A stretch of 38,798 nucleotides of DNA from Candidatus Geothermincola secundus (GTDB lineage: Bacteria > Actinomycetota > Geothermincolia > Geothermincolales > Geothermincolaceae): NCBI GenBank assembly GCA_015711755.1, contig JACVIY010000008.1:1-38798 (forward strand), given 5' to 3'. A program made the translations under genes and the position numbers. How positions within the stretch are numbered: position 1 is the first letter of the stretch; every line of letters starts with the position of its first letter. This document shows, piece by piece, positions 31,487-38,798 of this stretch. The notes beneath the pieces were generated by a model, which made no database searches, had not been told where the DNA came from, and saw only the letters and a program-made list of their open reading frames with translations.

Positions 31487-33976
31487 ATGGAGGACGGAAA
31501 CGGCGCGGTAGCGTTTCCCGACAGCGTCCCCTCGAAGAGGAAGACGGTGATCCGGGTGGGCGGGATGACCTGCGCCTCCTGCGTGGCCCGGGTGGAGGGG
31601 GCGCTGCGGGGGCTTCCCGGGGTGGAGGAGGCGGGCGTGAACTTCGCCTCCGAACGGGCCACGGTGGTCTTCGATCCAACGGCCGTGTCCGAGGAGGACC
31701 TGGCGAGGGCGGTGGAGGAGGCGGGCTACCGTTTCCTGGGCCTTGCAGGGGCGGTCACGGGAGGGGGCGAAGCGGAGGAGGCGGAGGGGAGAGAGAGGCG
31801 CGACCTCCGGCTCAAGCTCATCTTCAGTCTGGCGGTAGCGGGGGTGAGCATCGTCCTCTCCATGTCGGTCATGTCTTTTCCCAGCGGCTGGCATCACCCG
31901 ATATTTTACATATTGTTGATAATCACCGCGCCGGTGCAGTTCTGGGCCGGCGCCCGCTTCTACCGCGGTGCCTGGTCCGCCCTCAGGCACCGCACCGCCG
32001 ACATGAACACCCTGGTGGCGGTGGGCACCACTGCGGCCTTTCTCTACAGCCTTGCGGTCACCTTCTTCCCCAGCTTCGTGGAAGGGGCGGGCGTCGAGGC
32101 GGCGGTGTACTACGACACCTCGGCGACGATCATCGCCCTGATCCTGCTGGGGCGGTACCTGGAGGCGAGGGCCAAGGGCAGGGCTTCAGAGGCCATCAGG
32201 CGGCTGGCGGGGATGCAGGCGAGGACGGCGAGGGTGATCCGCGATGGCGAAGAGGCCGACCTGCCCATCGAGGAGGTGCGGGTGGGCGATATCGTGCTGG
32301 TGCGCCCGGGGGAGAAGGTGCCGGTCGACGGGGTGGTGCTGGAGGGCAGCAGCACCGTTGACGAGTCCATGCTCACCGGCGAGCCCGTCCCCGTGGAGAA
32401 GGGGCCGGGAGACGAGGTGGTGGGGGCCACGGTCAACGGGACCGGTTCTTTCCGCTTCCGGGCCACCCGAGTGGGCTCCGATACCGTGCTCGCCCAGATA
32501 ATACGCATGGTCGAGGAAGCTCAGGGCTCCAAGGCACCCATACAACGGCTGGCCGATCGGGTGGCGGCGGTGTTCGTGCCCGCGGTGATCAGCATAGCCC
32601 TGGTAACACTGGTCGTGTGGTTGCTGGTCGGCGTGGAACCTGCTTTGAACCTGGCGCTGCTCAACTTCGTGGCGGTGCTGGTCATCGCCTGTCCCTGCGC
32701 CCTGGGACTGGCAACTCCCACCGCCATCATGGTGGGAACCGGGAGGGGAGCGGAACTGGGCATACTCATCAGGGGAGGCGAGGTCCTGGAGGGCGTGGGG
32801 AAGGTGGACACGGTGGTGCTGGACAAGACCGGCACTCTCACCCTCGGAAGGCCCGAGGTGACTGGCATGTTCGCCGTTGACGGGGACGAAGAGGGGTTGC
32901 TGGCCGTGGCCGCTTCCCTGGAGAGAGCCAGCGAACACCCCCTGGGCGCGGCGGTGGTCAGGGCTGCTGAGGAAAGGGGCCTGTATCTGCCCGAGGTCAG
33001 CGGGTTCGAGGCCCTCCCCGGCATGGGGGTACGCGCCAGGATCGGCAGCGAGGATGTGTTGGTGGGGAACGAGCGCCTCATGAGGGAGAGGGGCTTCGTC
33101 CTCGATGGTGCGGACAGCGCGGCGGAGGCGATGGCGGAGACGGGGAGCACGCTTCTCTTCCTTGCCAGGGAGGGCGGCGTGGCGGGTGTCATAGCCGTGG
33201 CCGATCCCCTCAAGCCGGAGGCCCCCGAGGCGATTGGGCGGCTGCGCGATCTGGGGGTGGAGGTGGCTATGCTCACCGGGGATAACCGGCGCGCCGCCAG
33301 GGCCATAGCGGGGCAAGCGGGGATAGAGCGGGTGCTGGCGGAGGTGCTGCCGGGAGACAAGGCCGCTGAGGTGAGGCGCCTGCAGGAAGAGGGACGGGTG
33401 GTGGCCATGGTGGGAGACGGCATCAACGACGCTCCGGCCCTGGCCCAGGCCGACGTGGGCATAGCCCTGGGGAGCGGGACCGACGTGGCCATGGAGGCGG
33501 CGGACATAACCCTGGTTAGCGGCGACCTCAGAAAGGTGGCCACCGCCCTTCGCTTGTCCCGGCGGACCCTGCGCACCATACGCCAGAACCTATTCTGGGC
33601 CTTCTTCTACAACGTCATCGGCATACCGGTGGCCGCCGGCGTCCTCTACCCCGTCTGGGGCAAGAACGGACTGCTCGATCCCATCTACGCCGCGGCGGCC
33701 ATGGCCTTCAGCTCCGTTTCGGTGGTGACGAACTCGTTGCGCCTGCGCCGCTTCCGGGAAGGGCTGGGAGGGCCGGGCGACGGGAGGAAAAAGGGGGAGA
33801 GGCGGATGTTCGGAAAGGCGACGGACCCGGTTTGCGGCATGAAGGTGAGCAAGAAGAAGGCGGCGGCGGTCTCGGAGTACAAGGGGAAGACCTACTACTT
33901 CTGCAACCCCAACTGCAAGATGGCTTTTGACCGGGAACCTGAGAGATACCTACAAGGAGGCACGCGAGGAATGTGA
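31487..33976 (+). CDS. copper-translocating P-type ATPase (CopA-like) with C-terminal YHS domain
   Basis: 829 residues. One N-terminal heavy-metal domain (GMTCASC, Cys29/32), then TM helices, actuator loop with [15 protein letters not shown] ion-binding helix ([13 protein letters not shown], about 400), DKTGTLTLG phosphorylation site (about 446), SEHPLG, MLTGDN, and [14 protein letters not shown] hinge. FFYNVIGIP and [12 protein letters not shown] in the last TM pair mark the Cu+ (P1B-1) class. After the last TM comes a 30-residue linker and a YHS domain, [35 protein letters not shown], at about 778-825. This small metal-binding module is usually at the N-terminus or separate. The ORF track's 31469 is not needed; GGAGAGGAG precedes the ATG at 31487. 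Confidence 0.93.
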   Translation: MEDGNGAVAFPDSVPSKRKTVIRVGGMTCASCVARVEGALRGLPGVEEAGVNFASERATVVFDPTAVSEEDLARAVEEAGYRFLGLAGAVTGGGEAEEAEGRERRDLRLKLIFSLAVAGVSIVLSMSVMSFPSGWHHPIFYILLIITAPVQFWAGARFYRGAWSALRHRTADMNTLVAVGTTAAFLYSLAVTFFPSFVEGAGVEAAVYYDTSATIIALILLGRYLEARAKGRASEAIRRLAGMQARTARVIRDGEEADLPIEEVRVGDIVLVRPGEKVPVDGVVLEGSSTVDESMLTGEPVPVEKGPGDEVVGATVNGTGSFRFRATRVGSDTVLAQIIRMVEEAQGSKAPIQRLADRVAAVFVPAVISIALVTLVVWLLVGVEPALNLALLNFVAVLVIACPCALGLATPTAIMVGTGRGAELGILIRGGEVLEGVGKVDTVVLDKTGTLTLGRPEVTGMFAVDGDEEGLLAVAASLERASEHPLGAAVVRAAEERGLYLPEVSGFEALPGMGVRARIGSEDVLVGNERLMRERGFVLDGADSAAEAMAETGSTLLFLAREGGVAGVIAVADPLKPEAPEAIGRLRDLGVEVAMLTGDNRRAARAIAGQAGIERVLAEVLPGDKAAEVRRLQEEGRVVAMVGDGINDAPALAQADVGIALGSGTDVAMEAADITLVSGDLRKVATALRLSRRTLRTIRQNLFWAFFYNVIGIPVAAGVLYPVWGKNGLLDPIYAAAAMAFSSVSVVTNSLRLRRFREGLGGPGDGRKKGERRMFGKATDPVCGMKVSKKKAAAVSEYKGKTYYFCNPNCKMAFDREPERYLQGGTRGM

Positions 33977-34008
33977 TGCATCAGGGCTTCTTCTTGCGGC
34001 GGCTCCCG

Positions 34009-34037
34009 ATGATATGCCCTTGGTGCGAAAATATAAC
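34009..34037 (+). promoter_or_regulatory. candidate promoter before the SnoaL-like gene
   Basis: ATGATA (four of six), 17 bases, TATAAC (five of six), about 50 bases before the ATG at 34090. Confidence 0.4.
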
Positions 34038-34089
34038 AAGCTGAGGCATGGAACTGATGGAGGGGCGAGGAGCAGGGAGGTGCGCGAGT

Positions 34090-34845
34090 ATGTTCGACCA
34101 GGCGAGGTTCGAAGAGGCCTTGGCCACGCCCAGGCTGCGGCAGCCGCTGCCGGAGTTCCTCCCGGTAAGGCGCGGGGGCGAGAGGGTCCGCGTCCTCACC
34201 GAACCGGAGCTCAATGCCATGACCAGGCGCTGGTTCGAGGACTACGAGCGCAAGATCGAGTATTACGCGCGGAGGGGTATCGACGTCGGATGGACCCTGG
34301 AATGGGCCAAGAAATACTGGTGGAGCTGGCTGATGCGGGACATGTCCCTGAACGATGAGTTGTACGAGCCGGACCTCCGCTACCGCGACGTGTCCACGCT
34401 GGGCAGGACCATAACCGGCCTTGAGGAGTTCATCAAATACAATTTCGCCTTCTTCGAGGCCATACCCGATTGGCGCTACGACCCCCTCCCCGGACAGATA
34501 TACCTCGACGTCACCCCCGAGGAGGAGGTGCGGGTGGTGGTCCGCTACATCGGCAGCGGCCACTGGGAGGGCCCCCTGCGCCTCTATCCCTACGATGAGA
34601 AGGCGCCCACCATCCACGGAACCGGTGCGTTCATACAGTGCTCGGCGGTGGACCGCTATCACTTCAACCGCGACCGGCGCATGTACGAAGGGGAGACGCT
34701 CTACGACATCTTCGAGGCGCTGCAGTGCGCGGGGATCCTGCCTTCGGACGACAGCCGGGTCTTCCGCGCGGTGATGGGAGCCACGAAACTGCCGGAAGCC
34801 CTGCGCCGCATCCGCGCCGGGTTGCAGGGGTTTCTTAAGAAATAG
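34090..34845 (+). CDS. SnoaL/NTF2-like protein
   Basis: 251 residues. A helical N-terminal part (MTRRWFEDYERKIEYYARRGIDVGWTLEWAKKYWWSWL) leads into a cone-shaped NTF2/SnoaL-type fold. That part reads GLEEFIKYNFAFFEAIPDWRYDPLPGQIYLD, VRVVVRYIGSGHWEGPLRLYPY, IHGTGAFIQCSAVDRYHFNRDRRMYEGETLYDIFEALQCAGILP. The order of the last segment is typical of SnoaL-like polyketide-cyclase or ester-cyclase relatives, which are often enzymes on small hydrophobic substrates but sometimes have no known activity. The ATG at 34090 has GGGAGG nine bases upstream; the track start at 34048 has none. No functional partner is evident. Confidence 0.78.
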   Translation: MFDQARFEEALATPRLRQPLPEFLPVRRGGERVRVLTEPELNAMTRRWFEDYERKIEYYARRGIDVGWTLEWAKKYWWSWLMRDMSLNDELYEPDLRYRDVSTLGRTITGLEEFIKYNFAFFEAIPDWRYDPLPGQIYLDVTPEEEVRVVVRYIGSGHWEGPLRLYPYDEKAPTIHGTGAFIQCSAVDRYHFNRDRRMYEGETLYDIFEALQCAGILPSDDSRVFRAVMGATKLPEALRRIRAGLQGFLKK

Positions 34846-34953
34846 GCCGGGCCGAGACCTTCGCCTGAGAACGGGGCGACGGTATGCGGGCGGAGGGACG
34901 AGGCTCTGATGCTCGACGCCCTGCCGGCATGCATGGAAAAGGAGGCCGGGATT

Positions 34954-36264
34954 GTGAGCAAGGTGTCGGTGGTGCCGACCCAGGGGGGCCTGGAGGCCGC
35001 GGTGGAGGAGGCGCTCGCTCCCTTCGGCGGGGCGGAGGCCTTGCTGGCGGGAAGGCCTGAAGCCCACATCAAGGTCAACGCGGTGGACTTCAGGCCCAAC
35101 ACCTTCACCGACCCCGATGCGCTGAGGGCGATGATACGCGTCCTCAGGAAGGCGGGGGCGAAACGAGTCTATGTAATCGAGAACTGCACGCAGGGCAACT
35201 TCACCCGGCTGGTCTTCCGGGTGAGCGGGATAGAGAGGGCCGCCAAAGAGGAGGGAGCGCTCCCGGTGTACCTGGACGAGGGACCGCAGAGGCAGGTCAC
35301 CCTTCCTCACCTCGGGGACTCAGTGCGCGTTTCCGCCTGGGTCACGGAGAAGCTTATGGAAGGGAGGGAGCGCTCTTTCTATCTGAACATGCCCAAGCTT
35401 AAGACCCACCTGATGGCGGGGGTGACCCTGGGGGTGAAGAACCAGCTGGGGTTCATAGCGCAGGCGGACCGGATACGCGACCACAACCACCGGCTGCACC
35501 GCAAGCTGGCGGACATCTTCTGCCTGGTGCGGCCGGACTTCACCCTCATCGAGGGCATCCTCGCCTTCAATCACGGGCATTACGCCCCGCTGGGACTGCA
35601 GGACCGCTGCGTGGAGGAGCTGGGGGTGCTGGTGGGGAGCGACGATACCCTGGCGGCCGATGCGGTGGGTTCCCGCATGATGGGCATAGACCCGCGGGAT
35701 GTGGAGCACCTGGCCCTGGCGGCGGGCGACGGACTGGGGGAGATCGACGCGGATCGCATCGAGGTGGTCGGGGACATGGGGCCTTTCATCCGCCGGTACA
35801 CCTCGGAGATGCTGGATGTCTTTCCCCCGGGGGTGAGGTTGCTCAAAGGGAGGGAGAGGTGCTGCCCCGAGGGCTGCTATTTAAACACCCTGGCGGTGCT
35901 GCAGATGCTCCATGTGGATCATTCGGCGGGCGGGGATTTCAACATCCTCATGGGAAGCGGCTGGGAAGCCGAAGACCTCCTGGGAGTGAGCGGAGGAGCC
36001 CTGATCGTTGGAGACTGCGCGGCGGCTGAGGCCTGGCCCTTCCTGGCGGGGCGGCTGGGCACCCGCAGGGTGCGCAGGGTGGAGGGATGCAACAACCTGC
36101 GGGACATCATCTCCGCCCTCGCGTACTTCACCGGGGTGAGCCCGCTGCGGCTGGTGCCCCTGCCGCCGTGGGAGTCCGGCCGGCTCCTTTTGCTGGCGCG
36201 GCTCAACCGCACCACCGCGCGCATCCCGCCCCTTCTGCCCCTGCGGCGCTTCCCCGGCCGTTGA
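34954..36264 (+). CDS. DUF362 domain-containing protein
   Basis: 436 residues. Core motifs of DUF362: HIKVNAVDFRPNTFTDPDALRAMIRVLRKAGAKRVYVIEN, FYLNMPKLKTHLMAGVTLGVKNQLGFI, and FTLIEGILAFNHGHYAP with AADAVGSRMMGI. DUF362 proteins often accompany or carry ferredoxin domains in anaerobes; here the Fe-S part is absent but the next gene encodes one. The start is decided by AAAAGGAGG at 34937-34945 with eight bases to GTG at 34954, which gives MSKVSVVPTQGG. The track's ATG at 34909 lacks a site and would add 15 residues. The exact reaction of the family is unknown. Confidence 0.88.
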   Translation: MSKVSVVPTQGGLEAAVEEALAPFGGAEALLAGRPEAHIKVNAVDFRPNTFTDPDALRAMIRVLRKAGAKRVYVIENCTQGNFTRLVFRVSGIERAAKEEGALPVYLDEGPQRQVTLPHLGDSVRVSAWVTEKLMEGRERSFYLNMPKLKTHLMAGVTLGVKNQLGFIAQADRIRDHNHRLHRKLADIFCLVRPDFTLIEGILAFNHGHYAPLGLQDRCVEELGVLVGSDDTLAADAVGSRMMGIDPRDVEHLALAAGDGLGEIDADRIEVVGDMGPFIRRYTSEMLDVFPPGVRLLKGRERCCPEGCYLNTLAVLQMLHVDHSAGGDFNILMGSGWEAEDLLGVSGGALIVGDCAAAEAWPFLAGRLGTRRVRRVEGCNNLRDIISALAYFTGVSPLRLVPLPPWESGRLLLLARLNRTTARIPPLLPLRRFPGR

Positions 36265-36303
36265 TACGGCTGCGGCCGCGGCGCTCGCGGTTTCGGACGG
36301 TCG

Positions 36304-36312
36304 TGGTAACAT
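36304..36312 (+). promoter_or_regulatory. extended -10 element before the 4Fe-4S gene
   Basis: TG-G-TAACAT, 40 bases before the ATG at 36352, without a -35. Same form as the elements near 5466 and 17214. Confidence 0.35.
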
Positions 36313-36351
36313 ACCCGGCGAAAGGCGCTTTACCGCGAGGAGGTGGAGGAG

Positions 36352-37158
36352 ATGGGGCGCGACTGGCGCAAACTGCTCTGGCTCATCCCGCTCTGGCAGC
36401 CGGTGACCGACTTCTGGGCCAGGACCACCGCCTGGCCGGTGCTGGGCCGTCCCCTGCGGCACATCCTCACCGAGGAGCACTACGACGTCACCTTCGTGCC
36501 CATCAACGAGGACATCGACGCCGGGGACTCCACCGTGCTCCCGCGGCAGGTGGTGGAGGAGGTCATCAGGCAGGCCGGCCATCGGGTCATACTGCCGGTG
36601 TGCCTCTGCCGCATCGGCTGCCGCTGCGTCGACTACCCCATGGAGATAGGTTGCATCTTCATGGGCGAGGGGGCCAGGGACATCCATCCCAGCGTGGGGC
36701 GGGCCGCCTCGGTGGAGGAATCCCTCGAACATCTGGAACGCGCGATCTCTTACGGCCTCATACCCCAGATAGGAAAGGTGGACCCCGATCCCCTGATGCT
36801 GGGGGTGAAGGACCGCCGCCGCTTCCTGACGCTGTGCTTCTGCTGCACCTGCTGCTGCATAGCCATGCGCAACATGCCTCGCTGGGCGCCGCAGGTAAAG
36901 GAGCGCATGCACCGCCTGCCAGGGCTGCGCATAGAGGTGGGGGAGGAGTGCGACGGCTGCGGGCTGTGCGCTGACTCCTGCTTCGCTTCGGCTATCGCGA
37001 TCAGGGGCGGGCGTGCGTTCATAGAAGATGGCTGCAAGGGATGCGGCCTCTGCGTGGAGGCCTGCCGCCGGGGGGCCCTGAGGGTGGTGGTGGAGGACGG
37101 CGGGCGCATGCTGGAGGAGGCGCTGCGTCGCATAAAGTCCCGCAGCGTCATCGAATGA
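36352..37158 (+). CDS. 4Fe-4S dicluster-type protein with Cys-rich N-terminal domain
   Basis: 268 residues. The N-terminal domain has PVCLCRIGCRCVDYPMEIGCIFMG (about 80-107) and the dense string LCFCCTCCCIAMR (about 160-173), six Cys within eight residues, suggesting an extra metal cluster. The C-terminus is a 2x[4Fe-4S] ferredoxin: CDGCGLCADSCFASAI and CKGCGLCVEACRRGAL. A soluble electron-transfer protein, probably partner to the DUF362 protein 87 bases upstream (inference). The ATG at 36352 has AGGAGG eight bases before it and is preferred over the GTG at 36343. Confidence 0.85.
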   Translation: MGRDWRKLLWLIPLWQPVTDFWARTTAWPVLGRPLRHILTEEHYDVTFVPINEDIDAGDSTVLPRQVVEEVIRQAGHRVILPVCLCRIGCRCVDYPMEIGCIFMGEGARDIHPSVGRAASVEESLEHLERAISYGLIPQIGKVDPDPLMLGVKDRRRFLTLCFCCTCCCIAMRNMPRWAPQVKERMHRLPGLRIEVGEECDGCGLCADSCFASAIAIRGGRAFIEDGCKGCGLCVEACRRGALRVVVEDGGRMLEEALRRIKSRSVIE

Positions 37159-37254
37159 GCGGCCGATGCGCGAGGCACTCGCACTCGAGAGATCATCACC
37201 TGATACCAATATGAGGGCGGGCATGAAGGCGGGGTTCTTGAGGGAGGCGGGAGG

Positions 37255-37800
37255 TTGAGCGAGGAACTTGCGGTTCTCGCCCTGGTCGTTTCCAGGCTGG
37301 AAGAGCTGGGCATCATATACATGCTCACCGGGTCGCTGGCCCTCAGCTCCTACGCGGTCCCTCGTATGACCAGGGATATAGACATCGTCGTGGAGATGCG
37401 GGAAAGCGAGGCGGATGATTTCTGCCTCTCCTTTGAGGGGGACTTTTATCTCGATCGGGAAGCGGTGCGCGAGGCGCTTACCCGCAAGGGGACGTTCAAC
37501 CTGATCAACCTCCCTCTTGCTAAAAAAATCGACTTCATGGCCTTTGACGGTTCCCCGTTCGTAAGGAGAGAGCTCGAGCGCAGCCGGCGTGTATCCCTGG
37601 AAGGGATGGAGGTGAGCTTGATATCGCCGGAAGACCTCCTCCTGTTCAAGCTGCTGTGGGCGAAGAAGGGAGGTTCCGAACTCCGGATCGCGGACGCGCG
37701 GGATCTCATCGAGTGCCGCCCGGAGCTGGACCGTCTCTACCTGGAGGAGCAGGCGGACCGGCTCGGAGTCGGTGACATGCTGCGTGAGGTGGGGCTGTGA
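37255..37800 (+). CDS. nucleotidyltransferase-fold protein (AbiEii/DUF6036-like)
   Basis: 181 residues. LGIIYMLTGSLALSSYAVPRMTRDIDIVVEM is the nucleotidyltransferase signature GS(x)nDIDIVV, with later KIDFMAF carrying a third acidic residue and ISPEDLLLFKLLWAKKGGSELRIADARDLIE typical of the AbiEii/DUF6036 branch. Members include TA-system toxins and stand-alone transferases; which applies here is unknown. TTG start after GGGAGGCGGGAGG. The stop overlaps the GTG start of a small downstream gene (GTGA), so the two are translationally coupled. Confidence 0.82.
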   Translation: MSEELAVLALVVSRLEELGIIYMLTGSLALSSYAVPRMTRDIDIVVEMRESEADDFCLSFEGDFYLDREAVREALTRKGTFNLINLPLAKKIDFMAFDGSPFVRRELERSRRVSLEGMEVSLISPEDLLLFKLLWAKKGGSELRIADARDLIECRPELDRLYLEEQADRLGVGDMLREVGL

Positions 37801-38038
37801 AGGACACACCCGAGGAGCTTGATGGGTTGTATCGCGCCATGCTGCTCTCCAGTCGCGGGGAGGAAAGGCTGCGGATGGCCTGTCCATGTTCAACAGGGCG
37901 GTGAGCATAGCGGCATCCTCGATACGCAACAGCCATCCTGAGGCGGACCAGAGGGAGCTGAGGCTGCGCCTTTTCCTTCGACTCTACGGCCGGGATTTCC
38001 CGCCCGATCAGCTGGAACGCATACTGGAGGCCCTTTAG
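37797..38038 (+). pseudogene. small partner gene of the nucleotidyltransferase, broken by a one-base frameshift
   Basis: Not in the ORF track. GTG at 37797 overlaps the upstream stop and opens a frame that begins MKDTPEELDGLYRAMLLSS and reads RGEERLRMAC, then runs into a TGA at 37902. At about 37881-37883 a shift of one base restores a frame reading SMFNRAVSIAASSIRNSHPEADQ, RELRLRLFLRLYGRDF and PPDQLERILEAL up to a TAG at 38036. The 242-base span is one base short of 81 codons. The two halves join naturally into an 80-residue helical protein of a type I associate with small genes next to nucleotidyltransferases. Either a real frameshift or a sequencing/assembly error (TGTCC for TG-NTCC). Confidence 0.75.
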
Positions 38039-38086
38039 GCTCACCGGTATCCAGCGGGTTGGTTATGCGCCCTGACGGCGTTTCTC

Positions 38087-38798
38087 TCAGAGGCAGGCGA
38101 GCACCCCCGCCGCGATGGCTTCGGCGATCTCCTGCCTGTGCACGTCGGCGAAATCCTGGTTGTTCTCCAGGGTGAAGGTGGGCACCCCGCTCCAGACGTC
38201 GTAGGTGAATATGGGTCCGTAGTTCCCGGTGCCGGTGGCGCCGCGGTCCTCCACTCTCAGGCCGCCGTCCGGCGTATATGCCATCTCGCGCAGCAGCCCG
38301 TAGGCGGCGGCGTGGAAGAGCGGCGCCAGCGACTGACTGGCCGCCTGCACCCGCGGGTCTATCCTTGCGGTGCGCCCGCTGTCGCTGTTGGCCTTCCAAT
38401 CATAGGGGGGTGGGCCCGGGAAAAAAGTGGTGAAGCCGGTAAGCGAGGGGTCGGTATGCACGTGCAGGATCAGGGCCGCTCCCGCCTGGTTGGCGATGAG
38501 GGCGCGCTGCTTGAGGTCCACGGGGTCGTCAACCGACGCCTTGGTCATGACCACGGTGACACCCTGTCTCTCCAGTATCTCCCGAGCGCGCAGGCAGATG
38601 TCGTAGACGATCTCCATCTCCGGGTGGTTGGCCCAGTCCCTTGTGTTCAGCCCGGTTTCGGGGTCGATGTGATAGGGAGTGTCGGCATGCCCCGGGTCCA
38701 GACATACCACCGCGGAGCGGCGCCCGTATACCGCCCGCTCCGCCACCACGGGATTGTCCGAGCTCACCCGAGTGGACACCTCCCAGCAGGCGAGGCGG
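38087..38798 (-). CDS. N-acetylmuramoyl-L-alanine amidase (Amidase_3), probably 5' partial
   Basis: Zinc amidase removing stem peptides from peptidoglycan. Motifs: VVCLDPGHAD (first His), EMEIVYD (Glu ligand), ILHVHTD (second His) and TLENNQDFAD (C-terminal catalytic Glu). Between the last two is a loop with FFPGPPPYDW. The track starts at a GTG at 38779, but a GGGAGG abuts it with no spacing. The frame stays open to the window edge (RLACWEV...), and this family is usually exported, so a signal peptide probably lies beyond the window. The in-frame LAC might be part of a lipobox. Transcribed leftwards, convergent with the nucleotidyltransferase pair. Confidence 0.88.
   Translation of the reverse strand, partial: RLACWEVSTRVSSDNPVVAERAVYGRRSAVVCLDPGHADTPYHIDPETGLNTRDWANHPEMEIVYDICLRAREILERQGVTVVMTKASVDDPVDLKQRALIANQAGAALILHVHTDPSLTGFTTFFPGPPPYDWKANSDSGRTARIDPRVQAASQSLAPLFHAAAYGLLREMAYTPDGGLRVEDRGATGTGNYGPIFTYDVWSGVPTFTLENNQDFADVHRQEIAEAIAAGVLACL

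Noticed and set aside
35881-37929. 682-residue minus-strand ORF
   Set aside because: Antisense to the DUF362, 4Fe-4S and nucleotidyltransferase genes, which have clear family motifs and ribosome sites.
37255-38038. A complete AbiE-type abortive-infection or toxin-antitoxin system
   Set aside because: No AbiEi-like antitoxin is recognisable, and the partner gene is frameshifted. Only a nucleotidyltransferase fold can be supported.

Overview
The window is GC-rich, densely packed bacterial chromosome with short gaps and mixed strands. I see no insertion sequence, prophage, CRISPR array, rRNA or tRNA. The best taxonomic guess is a deep-branching, probably anaerobic member of the Actinomycetota. 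Three things point there: a 31-residue Lys/Arg-rich AURKAIP1/COX24-type ribosomal peptide, the gene run Nif3 / C4-zinc-ribbon coiled coil / RNase HI, and the base composition. Rubrerythrin, a heterodisulfide-reductase-like Fe-S protein, a DUF362 protein and a polyferredoxin-like protein suggest low-oxygen life. This is inference; no marker gene was compared.

Layout. 1-2.5 kb: alpha/beta hydrolase (5' cut by the window edge), P1-family autoproteolytic peptidase, nitroreductase. 2.6-5.3 kb: two head-to-head lipoprotein genes, the right one a DUF3160 protein. 5.5-10.1 kb: an acyl-CoA operon made of an HMG-CoA-synthase-like/DUF35 fusion, an SCP2-type thiolase, an HdrD/GlpC-like Fe-S protein and a four-TM protein. 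10.1-12.8 kb: a membrane protein resembling a degenerate M61/M1 peptidase, a divergent lipoprotein and the tiny ribosomal peptide. 13.1-15.5 kb: Nif3, zinc-ribbon coiled coil, RNase HI. 15.5-17.1 kb: phytoene-desaturase-like oxidoreductase. 17.3-21.1 kb: a tandem-repeat zinc-ribbon protein (here called A) followed by a multi-PAS histidine kinase. 21.2-25.2 kb (minus strand): NUDIX, crotonase-family protein, zinc-ribbon membrane protein, acyl-CoA dehydrogenase. 25.6-28 kb: a paralogue of A (called B), YjbQ, SAM hydrolase. 28-31.4 kb: DUF6485, acetyl-CoA acetyltransferase, flippase-like membrane protein, rubrerythrin. 31.5-34.8 kb: Cu+-ATPase with a C-terminal YHS domain, SnoaL-like protein. 35-37.2 kb: DUF362 protein and 4Fe-4S protein. 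37.3-38.8 kb: nucleotidyltransferase-like protein, a frameshifted small partner gene, and an N-acetylmuramoyl-L-alanine amidase running off the right edge.

How the genes fit together. Two thiolases, a crotonase, an acyl-CoA dehydrogenase, a NUDT19-like NUDIX and the HMGS-like/DUF35 protein indicate beta-oxidation-type acyl-CoA metabolism. The Hdr-like, DUF362 and ferredoxin-type proteins could handle its electrons. The least familiar material is (i) the A/B family, each built from two copies of a CxxC-headed domain, with A next to a soluble four-PAS kinase; (ii) the HMGS-like fusion, in which all three catalytic residues of HMG-CoA synthase appear replaced; (iii) an RNase HI whose tail ends in a possible sliding-clamp-binding motif; and (iv) a nucleotidyltransferase partner gene broken by one missing base. 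Several genes appear to use an extended -10 promoter of the form TGNTAA(A/C)AT.
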